From Lachnospiraceae bacterium UBA3762 (GTDB lineage: Bacteria > Bacillota > Clostridia > Lachnospirales > Lachnospiraceae): DNA of 64,000 nucleotides. The notes below the pieces were generated by a model, which worked only from the letters and a program-made list of their open reading frames with translations, did no database searches and was not told the origin of the DNA. The stretch lies in the NCBI GenBank assembly GCA_002371615.1, contig DFGA01000043.1:51724-115723 (forward strand), in the 5' to 3' direction. The translations under genes were made by a program, and so were the position numbers. Of the stretch, positions 43,535 through 52,425 are shown piece after piece. Each line of letters starts with the position of its first letter. The stretch's first letter is position 1.

Positions 43535-45499
43535 ATGTTAAATTCAAATTTTGACAACGATATATTAGCTGAAACAGCAAAAAGAGTGAATGTTTTTGTT
43601 CCGGGAAGGCTATGCCTGTTTGGAGAACATAGTGACTGGGCCGGTACATATATGATGACAAACGGCGACCTAGTAGAAGGTCAGGCTATTGTTACGGGGA
43701 TCAATCTGGGTATCCACGCTACTGCCGAGAAGAGCGAAGATTTTACAATAAGCAGCTATGAAGCTGACGGTTCTGCTGCGACCTTCACATCTTCAATGGA
43801 TATGAATGAACTGAAAAAGTATGCGAAGGAGCCCATCTTATTCTCATATTGCTGCGGTGTTGCCGCATATATGCGCGAAAATTATCATGTAGGCGGTGTA
43901 AAAATCACTATAACGGACGTTACGCTTCCCATGAAAAAAGGGTTGTCTTCTTCAGCGGCTGTCTGTTGCCTGGTGGCAAAGGTATTCAATGAGCTGTATG
44001 GTCTGCACATTTCCACCCGTGGCATTATGCAGATTGCATACAGAGGAGAACTGCTTACCGGTTCGCGATGCGGAAGACTCGATCAGGCATGTGCTTATGG
44101 AGAGAGACCGGTGCTTATGCATTTCTACCAGACTGAGATAGATGTTGAAACTATCCGGGTGGGGCAGACATTCTACTGGGTAATAGCAGATCTGTGTGCC
44201 AGCAAGAACACCAAGAGGATATTGGCATATTTGAACAGGGCATACCCCTTCGCAACGAATGAAATAGAAATTGCTGAACAGGAGGCATTAGGTCCGGACA
44301 ATCATAAGATAATTGCGAAGGCAAGAGAAGCCATAGAGAGCGGCAACGCCGAAGAGCTTGGGAGGACGATGACCGAAGCGCAGAAGTTATTTGACAAAAA
44401 GGTTGCGCCTGCTTGCCCGGAGGAGCTTGCATCCCCTGTTCTTCATTCTGTCCTCAACGATGAGCGTATACAGGAGTGGATATATGGTGCAAAGGGAGTG
44501 GGAAGCCAGGGCGACGGGACGGTTCAGCTTTTGGCAAAAGATAAGAAGAGCCAGACAGCTCTCGTGGAATATCTAAACAATGTCAGACATATGGAGGCGT
44601 TTGCATTTCGCTTAAATGCCGGAGGCAAAATAAAAAAAGCAATCATTCCCATAGCCGGTAACGGAACAAGAATGTTCCCGGAGTCATTCTTCATTAAGAA
44701 AGCAATGCTTCCAGTTATGGATGACAAGGGAACTGTAAAGCCGGCACTGTTGTACATGCTTGAAGAACTCATAGACTGTGAGATAGAAGACATATACCTT
44801 ATTATCGGTGCGGGTGAGACAGAAGAGTACAGGCGTGTGTTTGATTTTGGTTATGACGAGTCTTATGTAAAATCACTCCCTGACAACGTGCGTGAATACT
44901 ATCAGGAAATATATGAAATAGGTCAGCGTATACACCTTATCGTTCAGGAAGAAAAGAAGGGATTCGGTCATGCGGTCTATCAGGCGCGCAGATATCTTGC
45001 GGGGGAGCCGGCAGTCATGCTTCTCGGTGATTTTCTTTATAAGTCCAACATAGAACTGTCATGCACACAACAGACTATCAATGCCTATAACAAGTCAGGC
45101 GGCAAAGCTGTAGTGAGTATCAAGGCTATACCGGTAAAGGAATCAAGGCATTATGGCATTGTTCACGGAACTTTCCGCGGTGATAGACCGTATATCATGG
45201 ATGCCGACAGTATGGTAGAGAAACCGGATGAGGAGTATACAAAGGAAAACCTTCTTGTAGACGGCAGATGCTATGCAACTTTCGGAAGTTATGTATTGAC
45301 TGACGAAGTGTTTGAATTTCTGGAGCAGCAGATAGAGGATAATGAAGCCAACCGCGAGCATAGCGAGATAGACCTGACAAAAGCCCTTACGAAAACTGCA
45401 AAGGATGGCAATCTTGTAGGAGTCGATATAGACGGAGAAAGTTATGATATCGGAATACCACGAAAATATTACCAGACGTTTGTGGAATTTGGAAGGTAA
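43535..45499 (+). CDS. Bifunctional GHMP sugar kinase / sugar-1-phosphate nucleotidyltransferase
   Basis: A 654-residue fusion. Residues 1-360 are a GHMP kinase: VPGRLCLFGEHSDWAG near 23-38 (galactokinase-like), the ATP loop PMKKGLSSSAAVC near 131-143, and a GSQGDGTVQ motif. Residues 368-654 are a GalU-type nucleotidyltransferase: AIIPIAGNGTRMFP with IKKAMLPVMD, and the GDFLYKSN metal site. The enzyme would phosphorylate a free sugar and pass the sugar-1-phosphate to NDP-sugar formation. Together with galE and glf, a UDP-galactose-type product is plausible but not proven. The start lacks a close ribosome site. Confidence 0.85.
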   Translation: MLNSNFDNDILAETAKRVNVFVPGRLCLFGEHSDWAGTYMMTNGDLVEGQAIVTGINLGIHATAEKSEDFTISSYEADGSAATFTSSMDMNELKKYAKEPILFSYCCGVAAYMRENYHVGGVKITITDVTLPMKKGLSSSAAVCCLVAKVFNELYGLHISTRGIMQIAYRGELLTGSRCGRLDQACAYGERPVLMHFYQTEIDVETIRVGQTFYWVIADLCASKNTKRILAYLNRAYPFATNEIEIAEQEALGPDNHKIIAKAREAIESGNAEELGRTMTEAQKLFDKKVAPACPEELASPVLHSVLNDERIQEWIYGAKGVGSQGDGTVQLLAKDKKSQTALVEYLNNVRHMEAFAFRLNAGGKIKKAIIPIAGNGTRMFPESFFIKKAMLPVMDDKGTVKPALLYMLEELIDCEIEDIYLIIGAGETEEYRRVFDFGYDESYVKSLPDNVREYYQEIYEIGQRIHLIVQEEKKGFGHAVYQARRYLAGEPAVMLLGDFLYKSNIELSCTQQTINAYNKSGGKAVVSIKAIPVKESRHYGIVHGTFRGDRPYIMDADSMVEKPDEEYTKENLLVDGRCYATFGSYVLTDEVFEFLEQQIEDNEANREHSEIDLTKALTKTAKDGNLVGVDIDGESYDIGIPRKYYQTFVEFGR

Positions 45500-45512
45500 A
45501 CAGAAGCAGACT

Positions 45513-46166
45513 ATGGGGGATGTAAATGTAGCCGGAATAAAAGGGCAAAGTCTGCCCTACCGCTCCATAAAGAGACTGGCAGATATTGTATTATCTCTTG
45601 TTGGATTGATACTGCTGTCTCCTATTTTTCTCATTACAGCGATAGCTATAAAACTCGAAGATGGTGGAAGTGTATTCTATGTTCAGGACAGAATAGGGAA
45701 AAATAAAAATATATTTAAAATGTACAAATTTCGTTCTATGAAAATGGACGCCGACAAAATGCATGAACAAATGAAAAAAGAGTACGGGGTAAGAGATGTG
45801 AGTTTCAAATTGAAAGAAGACCCCCGGGAAACAAGAGTGGGTCGAGTAATCAGAAAATGGAACATTGATGAACTGCCACAGTTGTTAAATATTTTAAAGG
45901 GTGAAATGACTTTTGTGGGGCCACGGCCACTTCCGGTTTATGAATATGAAGATGAGCAGAAGAGATACAATGGAAAATATGATTTGCGTTATGAGGTGCC
46001 ACAGGGATTGACGTGCACATGGCAGATAGGCAACAGATCAGAAACAGAATACTCTGAAAGGATGCAGATGGATGTCGATTATGCCAGAAGGTGTGGACTG
46101 TTGCTAGATACAAGATTATTTTTTTTGACTGCAATATATAGTATCACAGGAAAGGCAGCATATTAA
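45513..46166 (+). CDS. Priming sugar-phosphate transferase (polyprenyl)
   Basis: A 217-residue enzyme that transfers sugar-1-phosphate from an NDP-sugar to undecaprenyl phosphate, starting each repeat unit. One N-terminal membrane helix (IVLSLVGLILLSPIFLITAIAI) is followed by the catalytic domain with YKFRSM, DPRETRVGRVIRKWNIDELPQ and GEMTFVGPRPLP, the signature of the WbaP/EpsL family. ATG 45513 is preferred; the frame is open further upstream inside the kinase fusion gene. It overlaps galE by one base (TAATG). Confidence 0.93.
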   Translation: MGDVNVAGIKGQSLPYRSIKRLADIVLSLVGLILLSPIFLITAIAIKLEDGGSVFYVQDRIGKNKNIFKMYKFRSMKMDADKMHEQMKKEYGVRDVSFKLKEDPRETRVGRVIRKWNIDELPQLLNILKGEMTFVGPRPLPVYEYEDEQKRYNGKYDLRYEVPQGLTCTWQIGNRSETEYSERMQMDVDYARRCGLLLDTRLFFLTAIYSITGKAAY

Positions 46167-47143
46167 TGGGTAGGATTCTCGTTTGCGGTGGAGCCGGATA
46201 TATCGGCAGCCATATCAACAAAATGCTGAATGAACAAGGATATGATACGGTGGTCTTCGATAATCTTGTGTACGGACACAGGGAAACAGTTAAATGGGGC
46301 GAACTGGTTGTTGGAGACCTTGCGGACATTAATGCGTTGGATGATCTGTTTGACAAATACGATTTTGAAGCTGTATTTCACTTCGCAGCTTACGCATATG
46401 TAGGGGAGAGTGTAGAAAATCCCGAAAAGTATTATATAAATAATGTAAGTAATACGTTAAATCTCCTGCAGGTCATGAAAAAGCATGGAGTGAATAAAAT
46501 CATATTCAGCAGTACATGCGCCACCTATGGCGAGCCTGAAAGTGTCCCCATTACAGAAGATATGCCGCAGAATCCTATTAACCCGTACGGAGCAACCAAG
46601 CTTATGGTCGAGAGGATATTCAAGGATTACAGTAAAGCATATGGATTGCAGTTTGTAGTCCTCCGTTATTTTAACGCTGCCGGAGCAGATCCGGACGGAG
46701 AAATAGGGGAGAGTCATAATCCGGAGACACACATTATACCGCTGGTTTTAGATGCGGCATCGGGGCTCAGGGAAGATGTTAAAGTATTTGGGACGGATTA
46801 TGATACACCGGACGGGAGCTGCATAAGGGATTATATTCATGTAACTGACCTTGCATCAGCACATCTGTTAGCTCTTAAGTACTTGGAAAAGGGAGGGGGT
46901 TCGGATTTCTTCAACCTTGGAAACGAGAAAGGCACAAGTGTCCTGGAGGTTATTGAGTCTGCACGGAGAGTAACCGGTAAAGGGTTTAAAGCTATACTCA
47001 CAGACAGACGTCCGGGAGATCCTGCAAAACTGGTCGGAAGCAGCAAGAAAGCAAAAGAAGTTCTTGGTTGGAAACCACAATATGAGGATATCGATACAAT
47101 CATATCCCATGCATGGAAATGGCATGAGAATAGGCAGTACTAA
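46166..47143 (+). CDS. galE: UDP-glucose 4-epimerase
   Basis: A 325-residue short-chain dehydrogenase/reductase that interconverts UDP-glucose and UDP-galactose. It has the NAD-binding motif GGAGYIGSH at 8-16, FSSTCATYGEP and the catalytic YGATK. The product feeds glf, the next gene. A near copy follows glf (48229-49205), so the two epimerase genes are a duplication flanking glf. GGAAAGG lies before the ATG. Confidence 0.95.
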   Translation: MGRILVCGGAGYIGSHINKMLNEQGYDTVVFDNLVYGHRETVKWGELVVGDLADINALDDLFDKYDFEAVFHFAAYAYVGESVENPEKYYINNVSNTLNLLQVMKKHGVNKIIFSSTCATYGEPESVPITEDMPQNPINPYGATKLMVERIFKDYSKAYGLQFVVLRYFNAAGADPDGEIGESHNPETHIIPLVLDAASGLREDVKVFGTDYDTPDGSCIRDYIHVTDLASAHLLALKYLEKGGGSDFFNLGNEKGTSVLEVIESARRVTGKGFKAILTDRRPGDPAKLVGSSKKAKEVLGWKPQYEDIDTIISHAWKWHENRQY

Positions 47144-48236
47144 ACAGTACGATTATCTTATAGTAGGAGCCGGACTGTTTGGGGCGGTGTTTGCTAGGGA
47201 AGCTACTGATGCGGGGAAAAGATGCCTCGTTATAGATCGCAGGAATCATATCGGAGGTAACGTATATACTGAAGAGATCGAAGGTATTCAAGTACATAAG
47301 TACGGTCCACATATTTTTCATACGGATATCGAAGTAGTATGGGAATATGTGAATCAGTTCACCCATTTTAATCATTTCAGATACGAGCCCATAGCAAACT
47401 ATAAGGGCGAGTTGTATAATCTTCCGTTCAATATGAACACATTCCATCAGATGTGGGGAGTTAATACTCCGGAAGAGGCACAGTCTAAGATAGAAGAACA
47501 ACGTCGAGAGATAAAGGGGACCCCCATAAATCTCGAAGAGCAGGCGATTAGCCTCGTTGGTCGAGATATTTATGAAAAGCTTATAAAGGAATACACCGAG
47601 AAACAATGGGGCAGACCCTGTACTGAATTACCGGCATTCATCATCAGAAGGCTTCCCGTCCGTTTCCGTTTTGATAACAACTACTTCAACCATCCGTATC
47701 AGGGAATTCCAATCGGTGGATATACAGCTATGGTTGAGAAGATGCTGGAAGGGATAGAAGTACGATTAAACACAGAATACAGAGCAGGAGAATATGAAGC
47801 ATCTAAGGTCGTATATACCGGCCCTATAGATGCTTATTTTGATTATAGATTTGGGGAACTGGAGTACAGAAGCCTGCGGTTTGAGACCGAAGTGTTGGAT
47901 ATGGTCAATTATCAAGGCTGTGCCGGCATGAACTTCACTTCTCACGATATTGCGTACACGAGGATTGTGGAGCATAAACATTTTGAGTTTCAGGATGGAA
48001 CAGATAAGACTGTAATAACGAAGGAATACAGCCAAGACTGGAAGAAAGGCGATGAGCCTTATTACCCAGTCAATGATGAGAAGAATCAGAAATTATTTGA
48101 GCAGTATAAGGCGTTAGCAGAGGATGAGTGTAATATCATCTTCGGTGGCCGCCTTGGAGAATATAGATACTATGACATGGATAAGGTTATAGCGAGGGCA
48201 TTAGAAGTGGCAAGAGAGGAATTACAGAGTGTCTAA
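47124..48236 (+). CDS. glf: UDP-galactopyranose mutase
   Basis: A 370-residue flavoenzyme that converts UDP-galactopyranose to UDP-galactofuranose, indicating galactofuranose in the polymer. The FAD motif is YLIVGAGLFGAVFA (near 10-23), followed by HIGGNVYTEE, YGPHIFHTD and a C-terminal FGGRLGEYRYYDMDKVI. It starts inside the end of galE. A 40-bp stretch of this gene (47402-47441) recurs exactly at 60715-60754 inside a pseudogene. Confidence 0.95.
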   Translation: MRIGSTKQYDYLIVGAGLFGAVFAREATDAGKRCLVIDRRNHIGGNVYTEEIEGIQVHKYGPHIFHTDIEVVWEYVNQFTHFNHFRYEPIANYKGELYNLPFNMNTFHQMWGVNTPEEAQSKIEEQRREIKGTPINLEEQAISLVGRDIYEKLIKEYTEKQWGRPCTELPAFIIRRLPVRFRFDNNYFNHPYQGIPIGGYTAMVEKMLEGIEVRLNTEYRAGEYEASKVVYTGPIDAYFDYRFGELEYRSLRFETEVLDMVNYQGCAGMNFTSHDIAYTRIVEHKHFEFQDGTDKTVITKEYSQDWKKGDEPYYPVNDEKNQKLFEQYKALAEDECNIIFGGRLGEYRYYDMDKVIARALEVAREELQSV

Positions 48237-49205
48237 GATACTGGTTGTGGCGGTGCAGGATATATAGGTTCTCACTGCAATAAGATGTTAGCTGAGAACG
48301 GCTATGAGACGGTGGTTTTCGATAATTTGGTCTACGACCACAGAGAAGCGGTTAAATGGGGTGAGTTGGTAGTTGGAGATTTGAATGATTCTGTTGCACT
48401 TAAGAAGCTGTTTGACGAGAACGATTTCGATGCTGTGTTCCATTTCGCTGCCTATGCTTATGTAGGTGAGAGTGTAGAGAATCCTGAGAAGTACTACTTC
48501 AACAATGTGGCCAATACATTAAACCTGCTCAAAGCTATGCGTGAGCATTGGGTAAATAATATAGTATTCAGTTCTACTTGTGCTACTTATGGGGAGCCTG
48601 AGAGTGTTCCTATCACCGAAGACATGCCGCAAAATCCTATCAATCCTTACGGAGCCACGAAGCTTATGGTTGAGAGGATATTTGCGGATTATCACAAGGC
48701 CTATGGGCTGAATTTTGTGGTACTGCGATATTTCAACGCCGCAGGGGCTGATCCAGATGGGGAGATAGGTGAGAGTCACGATCCTGAAACACATATAATT
48801 CCACTGGTTTTAGATGCGGCGAGCGGTTTGAGACCTGATGTTAAGGTATTTGGAACAGACTATGACACTCCAGACGGTTCTTGTGTAAGAGATTATATCC
48901 ATGTTACCGACCTTGCTTCGGCTCATCTGTTAGCACTGAAGCACTTGCAAGCTGGCGGAGCTTCGGACTTCTTCAATCTCGGTAATGAACGAGGTACGAG
49001 TGTATTAGAGGTGGTTGAAAGCGTGAGGAGGGTTACAGGGAGAGAGTTTACAGCGGCTCACACAGAACGCAGGCCGGGGGATCCTGCGAAGCTGGTAGGG
49101 AGTAGCAAGAAGGCTAAAGATATTTTGAACTGGAAACCCCAGTTTGAAGATATAGACACTATAGTATTCCATGCCTGGAAATGGCATGAAAAGAAGGAAT
49201 ATTAA
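48229..49205 (+). pseudogene. galE: Second UDP-glucose 4-epimerase gene, frameshifted near its start
   Basis: A paralogue of the upstream galE. The natural start GTG 48229 (MSKILV...) overlaps glf, but one T is missing after codon CTG-GTT: the sequence reads GGTTGTGGC where galE has a TTTG/TTTGC equivalent, so the NAD loop GGAGYIGSH falls out of frame and a stop (TAG) follows at once. From 48249 on, the frame is intact to the end (306 residues from an internal ATG at 48285) and closely similar to galE. The truncated product would lack the dinucleotide-binding loop. A sequencing error or a reversible T-tract change are alternatives. Confidence 0.75.
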
Positions 49206-49209
49206 ACTA

Positions 49210-50280
49210 ATGCTCAATAGCACGACAAAGAATGATTCAAGTCCTACAGTTTCTGTTATAATGCCAATATTCAATGTTGAACTATATCTTCGAAAAGCTA
49301 TTGATAGTGTTTTGAGTCAAAGTTTCGATGATTTTGAGTTGATCTTAATAAATGACGGATCTACCGACAATTGCCTTTCAATCTGTAGGGATTTTGAAAA
49401 AAAAGATCCAAGGGTGAAAGTCATATCTAGAGAAAATAAGGGGCTTGCTATGAGCCGTGAGGAAGGAGTAGAGAAGGCTAGAGGAAGATATGTCTATCTG
49501 ATGGATTCTGACGATTATATTGAACCCGATATGCTGAATACGATGGTTGAGGTGGCTGAAAAGCATGAAATGCAAATTGTGATGTCGGGATTTTATATGG
49601 AATATTACGAACATGGAAGGCATTTCAATGTTAAAGTTGTGGTACCAGAAAAAAATTATAATGATATATCTGAATTTCAAAAAGATGCACATATTTATTT
49701 GAATAAAACAATGCTTAGTGTTGTATGGAATAAACTGATAGAAAGAAGTCTGATACTAGATAATGATGTGCACTTTAAGAAAATCCGATGGGATGATCAC
49801 CATTTTGTGATGGAATTGTTGAAATATGTTGACAGATTAGCAGTCGTGAGTGACGCACATTATCATTGGTATCGTTCCCGCAAAGGATCGGATACAGAAA
49901 AGATTTATTCTGATCCCGACTTGTTTATACACAGAGTTGAGCAATTCGAAAGTATATTAGGCACATATAAGGCATGGGGTAATCCTATAAATATTGATGG
50001 TGCATACAAATGGTTTATGGAAAGGGCTTTTCAATGTGTTCAGGAATATGTATGCAGTGACAACGATGATAAAAGAAAAAAAATAAATGAAATATGTAGT
50101 AACAAATATGTAGTTGCTGGTAACAGTATGCAAATACCCTATGGGAAGTTTATGCGCATTTGTATTAAAATTATGGAAACAAATAATTTTTATCTGATAT
50201 GGATTATCTCACATATGATTCGACTTGTGAAAAATACAATGCCAAGATACTTTTTTGCCGTTAGATCGAAAAGAAATTAG
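49210..50280 (+). CDS. Family 2 glycosyltransferase
   Basis: A 356-residue cytoplasmic GT-A enzyme. The N-terminal PTVSVIMPIFNVELYLRKAI with DDFELILINDGSTDN and the DSDD metal motif near residue 98 (VYLMDSDDYIEP) define GT2. It adds one sugar of the repeat unit. The gene begins a stretch of visibly AT-richer genes, suggesting transfer. ATG 49210 is taken; the frame is open further into galE2. Confidence 0.9.
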   Translation: MLNSTTKNDSSPTVSVIMPIFNVELYLRKAIDSVLSQSFDDFELILINDGSTDNCLSICRDFEKKDPRVKVISRENKGLAMSREEGVEKARGRYVYLMDSDDYIEPDMLNTMVEVAEKHEMQIVMSGFYMEYYEHGRHFNVKVVVPEKNYNDISEFQKDAHIYLNKTMLSVVWNKLIERSLILDNDVHFKKIRWDDHHFVMELLKYVDRLAVVSDAHYHWYRSRKGSDTEKIYSDPDLFIHRVEQFESILGTYKAWGNPINIDGAYKWFMERAFQCVQEYVCSDNDDKRKKINEICSNKYVVAGNSMQIPYGKFMRICIKIMETNNFYLIWIISHMIRLVKNTMPRYFFAVRSKRN

Positions 50281-50293
50281 ATGTCAAAGTGAA

Positions 50294-51130
50294 ATGGGAA
50301 CAGGGACTGTGATACCAATTAAGAGAAGGATTAAGGAATCGATTCCTATAAGATTGTTGGCCTCGCCATATATGATGGTAAAGAAGTACCTCGAAAATCA
50401 GAGATATGATAATAGTAAATATCCGTCTGAAATAAAAAAATATAAAAATAGGCATAAGGGAGGGCGTTGTTTCATTTTAGGAAATGGTCCGAGTTTACAG
50501 GTCAAAGATTTAGAATTAATAAACGAAGAAATATGTTTCGCGGGTAACAGAATATTTGATATTTTTCCAAAGACAGATTGGAGACCGGACTATTATTTTT
50601 GTGTTGATAAGAATGCAGTATACCAGTTAAATAGCGAGATAGAGAGAATGAATAATATCACGAGATTTATCGAATTTTCTGGGAGAAAGGCGATAAATAA
50701 TAGTGATGATATCATTTATATTAATTCCAATCCTTTTTTTAGAATTAATTTATTTAATGACTCAAAGACAGGCATAAGCGAAAAACCAGAACATATGTTT
50801 TGGCATGGCTATACCGTTGTTTATCCAATGATTCAGATGGCTCTATATATGGGCATGAAGGAAATATATCTTTTGGGGGTTGATTTCAACTATTCAACTG
50901 TAATTGGAAAATTCGGAAATGTTAAACATAAAAATAATGTACAGGATTATTATTCTAATCGTAAAGACAACAATGCTTTTTTGAATTATCATTCGGTTTT
51001 GTATTCCTATGAATGTGCAAGGAATTACTGTGAAAAACATAATATTAAAATACGTAACTGTACAAGAGGGGGGAAATTGGAAGTTTTTATTAGAGAGAGC
51101 CTTGAGGATGTAATTTCCTCTAATCAATAA
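50294..51130 (+). CDS. DUF115-like polymer-locus protein
   Basis: A 278-residue protein with GGRCFILGNGPSLQVKDLELI and later YLLGVDFNYS, the opening and closing motifs of the DUF115/MAF-like family. Members act in glycan or flagellin glycosylation and may transfer a nonulosonate or other sugar phosphate. The precise reaction is unknown. It lies between a GT2 enzyme and the polymerase and is AT-rich. ATG 50294 follows the upstream stop by 13 bases. Confidence 0.75.
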   Translation: MGTGTVIPIKRRIKESIPIRLLASPYMMVKKYLENQRYDNSKYPSEIKKYKNRHKGGRCFILGNGPSLQVKDLELINEEICFAGNRIFDIFPKTDWRPDYYFCVDKNAVYQLNSEIERMNNITRFIEFSGRKAINNSDDIIYINSNPFFRINLFNDSKTGISEKPEHMFWHGYTVVYPMIQMALYMGMKEIYLLGVDFNYSTVIGKFGNVKHKNNVQDYYSNRKDNNAFLNYHSVLYSYECARNYCEKHNIKIRNCTRGGKLEVFIRESLEDVISSNQ

Positions 51131-51144
51131 TACTGGGGATTGCT

Positions 51145-52422
51145 GTGGTAGTTGAAATATACAATAGAGTGTCTATAAAATCTGGCATAGGATGGTTGCT
51201 TCTGTTGATGCCCTTCTTTCCTGTAAGTATTATCGAGTATTATTGGGAGGAGAGCGACTTGCTGTTTGACATATGGAAGATTTTTTCCATATTTATCATA
51301 CTTGTATTGATATTTATAAATGAGGGTATAGGAGAATTATTATTAAATGCTAAACTGGGTCTTGTGTTCACTTGGTGGTTTATTCTTTTTGTATCGACAT
51401 TAGCCAATGGTGGAAATGTATTAACGTTTATAAAAAATGTTTTAGCAGGAATTTTTCCTATATTGCTTTTGGTTATGCTACTACAACGAAATGAACTGGT
51501 GTGTCTGAGTTATTTAACATCATGGCTTTGGCTATTGATAATACTAAATTTTGCATCCATATTGATTTATCCAGAAGGAATATATAGGAGTTATTCGGAT
51601 GATTTGGGTTGGTATTCAGATGCACATTGGATACTGGGACATAAAAACATAATAATAGGCATTTTCCTATTTACTATCATTGTGTCATTTCTAAATTCGT
51701 ACTTTATGTATGGCAGAGTTCTTTTGAGATACAAAGTTGGGATGATCCTGTGTACGATCGAGGCTTTTTTGATGGATTCGCAAACATCAGCGTTTATACT
51801 TGCTATAATCTGTGTTTTTACATTTTTTATTCCGTTAGGGAAAATTATAGAGAAGATCGATTCAAGATGGATTGTTATAGGCGAGATAGTTCTATTTGTG
51901 GGTATTGTCATTTCCAAAGTATATATGTATTTTAGCTTTATAATACAGGATATAATGGGGCGTTCAATGACTTTATCAGGCAGAACTACAATCTGGCCGG
52001 TTGCATTGAAGATGATAAGCGAGAAGCCGTGGATTGGCTATGGGATAAGAGATTATAAATGGATAACAAGTAGCCTTGGGAGATCATGGGCAGTTCATAC
52101 ACATTGTCAGTATCTTGAGTGGGCATTTACGGGAGGTATTTTTTTATTTGTAACCGGAGTAATTTTATTTTGGCAATGCGCAAAAAATATAAATGATATA
52201 CAGCCGAGAGAAATCCAAATTCTTATGAAGGCAGTCTTACTTGGTTTAATGACTGGAATGCAAACAGAAGTATTTATGTTTAAGACTTTAACAATCCAGG
52301 TCTGGTATGTAATAGTTTTGATGGTAAGCCTTAATCAGAGTCAGATTGATTATTACTTGAACTATGTTGATGATACAATTTCCCCAATAAGAATTCTAGT
52401 GAATGGGAAAGAGGTTTTATAG
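51145..52422 (+). CDS. O-antigen polymerase (Wzy)-like membrane protein
   Basis: A 425-residue protein with about eleven hydrophobic helices. The large loop near residues 270-330 contains LSGRTTIWPVALKMISEKPWIGYG, followed by VHTHCQYLEWAFTGG, the O-antigen ligase/polymerase signature (GSGRxxIW...GxG...HNxxL). It would join repeat units outside the membrane after flipping by the Wzx protein. The start codon is GTG. Confidence 0.88.
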   Translation: MVVEIYNRVSIKSGIGWLLLLMPFFPVSIIEYYWEESDLLFDIWKIFSIFIILVLIFINEGIGELLLNAKLGLVFTWWFILFVSTLANGGNVLTFIKNVLAGIFPILLLVMLLQRNELVCLSYLTSWLWLLIILNFASILIYPEGIYRSYSDDLGWYSDAHWILGHKNIIIGIFLFTIIVSFLNSYFMYGRVLLRYKVGMILCTIEAFLMDSQTSAFILAIICVFTFFIPLGKIIEKIDSRWIVIGEIVLFVGIVISKVYMYFSFIIQDIMGRSMTLSGRTTIWPVALKMISEKPWIGYGIRDYKWITSSLGRSWAVHTHCQYLEWAFTGGIFLFVTGVILFWQCAKNINDIQPREIQILMKAVLLGLMTGMQTEVFMFKTLTIQVWYVIVLMVSLNQSQIDYYLNYVDDTISPIRILVNGKEVL

Positions 52423-52425
52423 ATA

